Assembly: GCA_014379165.1 (NCBI GenBank)
Contig: JACMMG010000017.1
Span: forward strand, 1 to 8,648
Length of the DNA: 8,648 bases
Direction: 5' to 3'
Source of the DNA: Candidatus Parcubacteria bacterium
GTDB lineage: Bacteria; Patescibacteriota; Minisyncoccia; Phycocordibacterales; SBAW01
Part shown: positions 4,836 to 8,648 of the stretch, piece after piece
Layout of the letters: each line of letters opens with the position of its first letter
How positions within the stretch are numbered: position 1 is the stretch's first letter
Made by a program: the position numbers and the translations under genes
The notes under the pieces: generated by a model
Told to the model about the DNA's origin: nothing
The model's database searches: none
What the model saw: the letters and a program-made list of their open reading frames with translations, nothing else

Positions 4836-4923
4836 GGAGGGGTGGCAGAGTGGTCTATCGCACTTGTCTTGAAAACAAGAGTCCCGCAAGGGACCGTGAG
4901 TTCGAATCTCACCCCCTCCGCCA
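4836..4923 (+). tRNA. tRNA-Ser (anticodon UGA), CCA encoded
   Basis: The class II tRNA has acceptor GGAGGGG/CCCCTCC, anticodon stem CTTGT/ACAAG with loop CTTGAAA (anticodon TGA), a long variable arm closed by GTCCC-GCAA-GGGAC, T-arm GTGAG-TTCGAAT-CTCAC, discriminator G and encoded CCA. It is the only tRNA in the window with CCA. It starts at the base after the endonuclease stop codon and ends 8 nt before the next ATG, so it must be cut out of a shared transcript. Confidence 0.97.
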
Positions 4924-4931
4924 AATAAATT

Positions 4932-5717
4932 ATGGCAGCAGATTTTGAGCGACTTATAAGCTACATAGAGAACCTAAAAGACAGGTATTACCGCGCCCTA
5001 TCTGCTTTTCATGTTTATCAAACTTTGCACGAACTGAATGGCATAGATGTACATGGAAAAAAGAAAGCTCAACAAAACGTAGATACTATAATTAAGTACA
5101 AAAATTACTTCATCGTTACTAAAGAAGCTACGAGAGTATATTTCTTTTTGGAACTTGCAAAACTTTTTGATACGTCAAAACAATCGTTGCATATAAACAA
5201 AGTTGTTAATTTTACTGATGCAAATCGAAAGAAACTAACCGCGGAAGAATTTATTTCACACAATATTGATAGACACTTTGCAGAAGAGCTTGCGGCTCAG
5301 TATGTAGGTATCTCGGGTCAAGACATTAAGGACATTAGACAGATGCTCGAGGATCAAAAAGAAGTTATTGAAAAGCTAATTGTCTACCGAAATAGCTGGC
5401 TTGCTCATGATGATAGGAATAGACCAGAAACACTCGATATTTATCCGCAAGAAATAGAATTACTTTTTGAGGTGCTTGCAAAGATATTAAATGCACTTAG
5501 TTCAAAACTAAACTCCACAACCTCAATGTGGAGTCATGTAAAACCGGATGCACAAAAAGATACTTCATTAGTTTTTGAACACTTAACTCGTTTTGAACCG
5601 TTTCGTCTCAAAGAGATTGAAGAAGAGGCAGTATCAGAGTTAAAGAGGATAACAAATGAGATAGCCGCACGCAAAACTCTTAGTAATACGGAGACTCAAG
5701 AAGGGTCTAGTACATAA
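4932..5717 (+). CDS. HEPN-domain protein, AbiU2-like
   Basis: The protein has 261 residues, is almost all helical by composition, and has no signal peptide or membrane segment. VYRNSWLAHDDRN (151-163) contains the R-x5-H signature (Arg153, His159) of HEPN RNases, and the residues before it (QKEVIEKLIVYRN) match the motif helix. Layout and length resemble the AbiU2-type HEPN proteins of abortive-infection and toxin systems, where the R and H cut RNA. A C-terminal coiled-coil-like stretch (about 225-250) ends in a polar tail. The start ATG 4932 is 8 nt after the CCA end of tRNA-Ser, with no Shine-Dalgarno site, so translation probably follows tRNA processing. No partner antitoxin is adjacent. 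The HEPN motif is seen; a defence or tRNA-related role is inference. Confidence 0.6.
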   Translation: MAADFERLISYIENLKDRYYRALSAFHVYQTLHELNGIDVHGKKKAQQNVDTIIKYKNYFIVTKEATRVYFFLELAKLFDTSKQSLHINKVVNFTDANRKKLTAEEFISHNIDRHFAEELAAQYVGISGQDIKDIRQMLEDQKEVIEKLIVYRNSWLAHDDRNRPETLDIYPQEIELLFEVLAKILNALSSKLNSTTSMWSHVKPDAQKDTSLVFEHLTRFEPFRLKEIEEEAVSELKRITNEIAARKTLSNTETQEGSST

Positions 5718-5766
5718 AACCTCAGTATTGCTGCGTTTTTGCTAATCTTTCAATGTAGGAGTTACA

Positions 5767-5788
5767 TGTATTGTTTTCAAACAATGCA
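5767..5788. repeat. 10-bp hairpin downstream of the HEPN gene
   Basis: TGTATTGTTT (5767-5776) pairs with AAACAATGCA (5779-5788) with one T-G wobble. It lies 50 nt after the HEPN stop and just upstream of the next promoter. No T-run follows, so it is at best a weak terminator or another palindrome of the local family. The rest of 5718-5801 shows nothing. Confidence 0.5.
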
Positions 5789-5801
5789 TTCCACCAACAT
5801 A

Positions 5802-5851
5802 TTGACTTGCCATTTTTCTAAGGCTACAGTAGCGGCGCGCTAACGAAGGAG
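5802..5851 (+). promoter_or_regulatory. Sigma-70 promoter and Shine-Dalgarno site of the secreted-protein gene
   Basis: TTGACT (5802-5807) and TACAGT (5825-5830) are 17 nt apart, the canonical spacing. AAGGAG (5846-5851) stands 7 nt before the ATG at 5859. This leadered arrangement contrasts with the leaderless genes nearby. Confidence 0.75.
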
Positions 5852-5858
5852 AATTCCG

Positions 5859-6155
5859 ATGCGTAGATCTTTAATCGCAGCGTGCCTGTTGGTCACGACA
5901 GCGGCTGCGTACGCCGGCGACCGTGTGCCCACGGCAAACATCCTGCACAACGGCAACGTGGTGGGCCATTGCTACCGCACCATCTACACCGGCCCTGACG
6001 GCAAGCTCTACAAGCGGGAGCAGGACTGCCCGGCGCCGTGGCAGAACCTTTCAAGCATCGGCGTGCCGGTCGTAGGCCCTGCCATCAACATGGATGGCAT
6101 CCGTGAGGCGACCCACTTCCGGGTCAAGCCGAGCGGCACAATCGTTCTCTACTGA
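5859..6155 (+). CDS. Small secreted or periplasmic protein, family not recognised
   Basis: The 98-residue protein has a clear signal peptide: MRRS, a hydrophobic core LIAACLLVTTAAA, and a likely cleavage after AYA (residue 19). The mature part of about 79 residues has two cysteines (Cys38, Cys57) that could form a disulfide, a GPDGKLYKRE turn, and a C-terminal FRVKPSGTIVLY strand; it reads as a small beta-rich exported domain. I do not recognise a family. Codons are G/C-rich at third positions, unlike the HEPN gene before it, and it has a strong Shine-Dalgarno site and a compact terminator. With the convergent PurO-like gene it forms a compositionally distinct island that looks acquired from a more GC-rich donor. 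Confidence 0.75.
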   Translation: MRRSLIAACLLVTTAAAYAGDRVPTANILHNGNVVGHCYRTIYTGPDGKLYKREQDCPAPWQNLSSIGVPVVGPAINMDGIREATHFRVKPSGTIVLY

Positions 6156-6180
6156 TCGCAGCGCCGCCACCGATCGCCAG

Positions 6181-6209
6181 AGCGCCGGGGAATCCTCGGC
6201 GCTTTTTTT
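6181..6209 (+). terminator. Rho-independent terminator of the secreted-protein gene
   Basis: AGCGCCGGGG (6181-6190) pairs with CCTCGGCGCT (6194-6203), including one G-T wobble, around a 3-nt AAT loop. It is followed by a run of seven T (6203-6209). It lies 26 nt after the stop codon and ends the plus-strand transcript before the convergent gene. Confidence 0.88.
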
Positions 6210-6234
6210 ATTTAATACTCAAATTGCTCTTCAA

Positions 6235-6267
6235 TAATAAAAACAGCCGCCGCTTTCGCGACGACTG
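6235..6267 (-). terminator. Rho-independent terminator of the PurO-like gene
   Basis: On the minus strand CAGTCGTCGC (6267-6258) pairs with GCGGCGGCTG (6253-6244), including two G-U pairs, around a GAAA tetraloop. TTTTTATT follows (6243 onward). It lies 23 nt after the stop and faces the plus-strand terminator at 6181-6209. Confidence 0.88.
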
Positions 6268-6290
6268 CAAGGTTTGCCCGGAGAACGTCG

Positions 6291-7013
6291 CTAGCTGCCG
6301 TAGCGGTTGATGATCTCAATACGCGACTTGCAGGAGCCGAAGTCGAACTCCTTGATCACCAACGCTACGAAGTTCTTTCCCTCGAGCGCATCCTTATAGG
6401 TTGCCACGATATTCTCCATCCTTCCGAGGAGCGGAAGCGCAACGGGCTCCCCATAGAAAGCGGGGGGCGGGTCGCCGTCGCCCGCATAGGTACTGATGCA
6501 AAAGCCGACCCCAGGCGACAGCGTGTTGAATCCGTAGTAATTGCGCTCGGAGTACGCGCTGAAGACAGCTCTCCGAAGGAGTACCATCTCAAGCATCGGA
6601 TTCCTTTCGAACGAAAGTACTGCGGCGATGCGTGCTGTGCCGATCTTGTCATCCTCAAATGTCCACTGACGCAACGCTTGTTGAGGCGTCCCCTCGTGGC
6701 GCACCGAGTCGAAGACCTGGTGGGTGTGTTGGCCGTTGCTCACCACCAAGGTTTGAGAAGATTCGAGCATCGCATCGTAAAGCGTATTTTTCGGATCTCC
6801 CACAGACTTACTCGGGTCCGCAACGGCGGTAAAAATCCGCCCGCTTTCATCGCTCTTGAAGACGCGATTCCTGCTCTCCGGACTACGACCGGTCATGGCA
6901 TAGAGCAGGTAGTACTTGCTTCCGTGGTCCCCCATTCCCACGATGATTACCCGCCCGGGATAGGGATTGGCCCTCAAAGCCGCGAGATTCGCGGCGAGAA
7001 TCTCTGTCTTCAT
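6291..7013 (-). CDS. IMP cyclohydrolase-like protein (PurO family)
   Basis: The 240-residue protein matches the PurO fold, which closes FAICAR to inosine monophosphate, the last step of purine synthesis. Visible blocks are NLAALRANPYPGRVIIVG (9-26), YAMTGRSPESRNRVF (38-52), LVVSNGQHTHQVFDSV (89-104), TARIAAVL (126-133) and ISTYAGDGDPPPAFYGEP (173-190). Length is within the usual range of about 200-240. PurO is an Ntn-hydrolase-like enzyme best known from archaea, with bacterial relatives. No other purine gene is in the window, so it may act alone in salvage-type metabolism or on a different substrate. The start ATG 7013 has GGAGGA 6 nt upstream and a -35/-10 pair further up. Base composition is G+C-rich, like the convergent secreted-protein gene. 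Confidence 0.78.
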   Translation of the reverse strand: MKTEILAANLAALRANPYPGRVIIVGMGDHGSKYYLLYAMTGRSPESRNRVFKSDESGRIFTAVADPSKSVGDPKNTLYDAMLESSQTLVVSNGQHTHQVFDSVRHEGTPQQALRQWTFEDDKIGTARIAAVLSFERNPMLEMVLLRRAVFSAYSERNYYGFNTLSPGVGFCISTYAGDGDPPPAFYGEPVALPLLGRMENIVATYKDALEGKNFVALVIKEFDFGSCKSRIEIINRYGS

Positions 7014-7019
7014 TGTCCG

Positions 7020-7081
7020 TCCTCCAAAATCCTGGCCGGATCAGCCACAGCGATGCTATGCTTTTTTCCCTAGAGAGTCAA
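7020..7081 (-). promoter_or_regulatory. Sigma-70 promoter and Shine-Dalgarno site of the PurO-like gene
   Basis: TTGACT (7081-7076) and TAGCAT (7058-7053) are separated by exactly 17 nt on the minus strand. GGAGGA (7025-7020) lies 6 nt before the ATG. The promoter starts 6 nt after the aldo/keto reductase stop, so this gene has its own transcript. Confidence 0.72.
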
Positions 7082-7086
7082 AGCGT

Positions 7087-7902
7087 TTAATACTCAAAAT
7101 CTCCAAAAGAAGGGTCGTTGCCGCGGTCACTTTGGGGCAGGTTGTCTATCTTCTCCAAGTCAGCCTCTTCCATTTCAAAGCTCGCCGATTCAAAATTTTC
7201 TTTAATGCGCTCGGGATGCGAACTTTTTGGTATCGTTATCATGCCGCGGTTCGTTATCCAATTAAGAATTATTTGCTGCGGAGTTTTGCTGTACTTGCTT
7301 GCGAGTTCGGTTATAAGCGGAAGTTCCGGGTCTCCCCCGCGCAAGCTTGAGTAGGCGGTAATCGAAATGTTTTTCGATGCGCAATAATCGCGCAATGTTT
7401 TTTGGTTAAAGGTCGGGCGCACCTCAACTTGGTTGTTCGTAATTTCCACTCCGGCCTTAAGCGCATCGTCAAGATGGTGCGGAGTAAAGTTTGAGACACC
7501 GATCGCTTTTATGATTCCCTTCTTTTTAAGTTCATCCATTGCACGAAGTGTTTCTGCAAAAGGTACCTCGCGATTTGGCCAATGAATAAGAAGAAGATCG
7601 ATCCAATCAATTTGGAGCTCTTCCAAAAAACGCTGAGCGTCCGCAGCAACCGCTTCTTTTGTATAGGCATTCGGAAATTTAAGCTTGGTCGTAAGAAAAA
7701 AATCTTTGCGTGCCACTCCCGAATTTTTAATACCTTCGGCAACTTGTGCATGGTTACCATATGCGTCTGCAGTATCAATGTGCCTGTAACCTGTTTCTAG
7801 CGCAGCACAAACTCCGTCTATGCATTCTTGCCCAGTGAGCTGCCACGTACCAAAACCAAGAACCGGGATCGATACATCTGCAGTAAGCATTATAGATTTC
7901 AT
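7087..7902 (-). CDS. Aldo/keto reductase
   Basis: This is an NADPH-dependent carbonyl reductase with a TIM-barrel fold, 271 residues, close to the family norm. All four catalytic residues are visible: Asp43 and Tyr48 in GYRHIDTADAYGN (38-50), Lys73 in TTKLKF, and His107 in LLIHWPN. Further signatures are IKAIGVSNFT (131-140), NNQVEVRP (156-163) and the NADPH-phosphate-binding IPKSSHPERIKEN (224-236). It resembles the AKR5-type 2,5-diketogluconate/glyoxal reductase group, but substrate cannot be assigned. A TATACT box 7 nt before ATG 7902 suggests a leaderless mRNA. It is divergent from the membrane-protein gene and unrelated in style to the PurO-like gene downstream. Confidence 0.95.
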   Translation of the reverse strand: MKSIMLTADVSIPVLGFGTWQLTGQECIDGVCAALETGYRHIDTADAYGNHAQVAEGIKNSGVARKDFFLTTKLKFPNAYTKEAVAADAQRFLEELQIDWIDLLLIHWPNREVPFAETLRAMDELKKKGIIKAIGVSNFTPHHLDDALKAGVEITNNQVEVRPTFNQKTLRDYCASKNISITAYSSLRGGDPELPLITELASKYSKTPQQIILNWITNRGMITIPKSSHPERIKENFESASFEMEEADLEKIDNLPQSDRGNDPSFGDFEY

Positions 7903-7909
7903 ATTCAGT

Positions 7910-7918
7910 AGTATAACA
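7910..7918 (-). promoter_or_regulatory. Extended -10 promoter of the aldo/keto reductase gene
   Basis: TGTTATACT reads 7918 to 7910 on the minus strand: TGn followed by TATACT, 7 nt before the ATG at 7902. No Shine-Dalgarno site is present, which fits leaderless expression. Confidence 0.6.
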
Positions 7919-7953
7919 AATGCTCATTACCGCTATTTTCTTTTATAGGCGGT

Positions 7954-7970
7954 GTCCTGCAACGCAGGAC
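7954..7970. repeat. 7-bp perfect hairpin in the divergent promoter region
   Basis: GTCCTGC (7954-7960) and GCAGGAC (7964-7970) pair around AAC. It lies between the two divergent leaderless promoters, where the -35 of the plus-strand gene would be expected. It could be an operator-like dyad or a member of the palindrome family seen at 1843-2473. Confidence 0.5.
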
Positions 7971-7984
7971 TTACCTCACGTCGG

Positions 7985-7993
7985 TGATATACT
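7985..7993 (+). promoter_or_regulatory. Extended -10 promoter of the membrane-protein gene
   Basis: TGATATACT (7985-7993) is TGn plus TATACT. The likely ATG at 8002 is 8 nt downstream, so the message would be leaderless. This placement also rules out the upstream GTG at 7984 as start, since it lies in the promoter. Confidence 0.6.
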
Positions 7994-8001
7994 TAGCGCA
8001 T

Positions 8002-8472
8002 ATGGCACAGAATGATCAGGAAATTTCCTGGACTGTCGCGACGCATGAACATCGTGAGCGCACCACCGACTGGTATTGGGCGCTCGGAGCCATAGCATTT
8101 GCAGCCGCGGGTGTATCTATTTTTTTCGGCAACGTGTTACTTGCGGCAATTATTGTTATCGCAGTAGGCTCAGTTGGGGTGCTTGCGGCCCGTGGGCCGC
8201 GTGAGCACGCGGTTGCAATACATAAGCGAGGTATTTCGATAGATGGAACACTTTATCCGTACGCTTCGGTTCACTCTTTTTGGATCGAACGAGACGTAGA
8301 GTATCCGCGATTGTTTTTAAGCACGACCGGCATTCTTGCGCCTCATTTTACTCTTCCCCTCCCTGACCACGTTCCTGCACAGCAGGTTGAAAAATATCTC
8401 AAACAATTCGTACCGGAAGAAGAACAGGGCCCGCATGTGGGTGAACACCTCGCCGAAATGCTGGGGTTGTGA
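8002..8472 (+). CDS. Conserved two-helix membrane protein with a C-terminal PH-like domain
   Basis: From ATG 8002 the protein has 156 residues. A hydrophilic N-terminus (MAQNDQEISWTVATHEHRERTTDW is too long to be a signal; it ends at residue 24) leads into two membrane helices (about 25-43 and 45-64). A soluble part follows with the pattern AIHKRGISIDGTLYPYASVHSFWI (72-95), a layout I know from small Patescibacteria membrane proteins whose domain resembles bacterial PH-like DUF5673. The C-terminus is acidic with GEHLAEML. Function is unknown. It is divergent from the aldo/keto reductase gene and 37 nt upstream of tRNA-Arg(GCG). The in-frame GTG at 7984 is rejected because it lies in the -10 region. 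Confidence 0.8.
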   Translation: MAQNDQEISWTVATHEHRERTTDWYWALGAIAFAAAGVSIFFGNVLLAAIIVIAVGSVGVLAARGPREHAVAIHKRGISIDGTLYPYASVHSFWIERDVEYPRLFLSTTGILAPHFTLPLPDHVPAQQVEKYLKQFVPEEEQGPHVGEHLAEMLGL

Positions 8473-8509
8473 TATCTGTTATATATCTTCCCTTTAGGGT
8501 TGAAGAACT

Positions 8510-8581
8510 GCTCCCGTAGTTCAACGGATAGAATGCGAGCTTGCGGAGTTCGTGATCGAGGTTCGATTCCTCGCGGGAGCA
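8510..8581 (+). tRNA. tRNA-Arg (anticodon GCG)
   Basis: The 72-nt cloverleaf has acceptor GCTCCCG/CGGGAGC, D-stem GTTC/GAAT with one G-U pair, anticodon stem CGAGC/GTTCG around TTGCGGA (anticodon GCG, reads CGC and CGU), T-arm CGAGG-TTCGATT-CCTCG and discriminator A. CCA is not encoded. Most bacteria read these codons with an ACG tRNA edited to inosine, so a G34 tRNA is less usual. Confidence 0.95.
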
Positions 8582-8599
8582 CAGATCGATCGAAGGGAG

Positions 8600-8648
8600 A
8601 TTTGTGCTCCCGCAGTACGCAAATTGTTTTGCGTACGTGAGGAATCGA
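8600..8648 (-). other. Second tRNA-Arg-like 3' end, split by a hairpin insert; cut by window edge
   Basis: Read on the minus strand, 8648-8639 is TCGATTCCTC, identical to the T-arm of the neighbouring tRNA-Arg, and 8613-8605 is GCGGGAGCA, identical to its acceptor end and discriminator. In the intact tRNA these two pieces are contiguous; here 25 bp (8614-8638) separate them. The insert contains a perfect hairpin, GTACGCAAA with TTTGCGTAC around TTGT (8615-8636). The 14 nt at 8600-8613 mirror 8573-8586 with one mismatch. The rest of this copy lies beyond the window, so a whole interrupted tRNA, a remnant, or an assembly palindrome are all possible. Confidence 0.7.

Noticed and set aside
7984..8001. 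GTG start six codons upstream for the membrane protein
   Set aside because: It overlaps the extended -10 element TGATATACT, so it would not be transcribed.

Overview
The window looks like a piece of a Candidatus Patescibacteria (CPR, Parcubacteria-like) genome. The evidence is a short RuvX of the Patescibacteria type, a 23S-rRNA-IVS-type four-helix-bundle gene, a free-standing OB-fold tRNA-binding protein, scattered single tRNA genes mostly without encoded CCA, compact minus-strand operons, and several genes whose -10 box lies only 6-8 nt before the start codon, which suggests leaderless mRNAs. The taxon is inferred from gene style, not from a marker tree.

Layout. Positions 1-518 hold a partial LAGLIDADG endonuclease gene (minus strand) that runs off the left edge. 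Positions 566-1827 hold an RluA-family pseudouridine synthase gene followed by rplS (both minus) with a terminator. Positions 1843-2473 are almost gene-free and packed with perfect short hairpins and GC-rich spacer repeats around tRNA-Val(UAC), up to tRNA-Arg(UCU). Positions 2534-4368 form a minus-strand run: ruvX, a four-helix-bundle gene inside inverted repeats, a tRNA-binding OB-fold gene interrupted in frame by a palindromic element, and a YqaA/VTT membrane protein whose stop codon lies inside tRNA-Arg(UCU). Divergently, positions 4400-5717 (plus) carry a PD-(D/E)XK endonuclease gene, tRNA-Ser(UGA) and a HEPN (AbiU2-like) gene, closely packed.

Positions 5802-7081 are a G+C-rich island of two convergent genes, a small secreted protein and a PurO-like IMP cyclohydrolase. 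Each has a textbook -35/-10 promoter, a strong Shine-Dalgarno site and its own terminator, unlike everything around them. Positions 7087-8472 hold a divergent pair: an aldo/keto reductase (minus) and a small two-helix membrane protein (plus). The right end has tRNA-Arg(GCG) and, facing it, a second copy of the same tRNA 3' end split by a 25-bp hairpin insert.

The main novelty is a family of small palindromes with perfectly paired but unrelated stems and 3-4 nt loops. They occur between genes, inside a protein-coding gene without breaking the frame, and inside a tRNA-like sequence. A second candidate is the four-helix-bundle gene as a mini-cassette with terminal inverted repeats that supply the ends of its own and of ruvX's reading frames.
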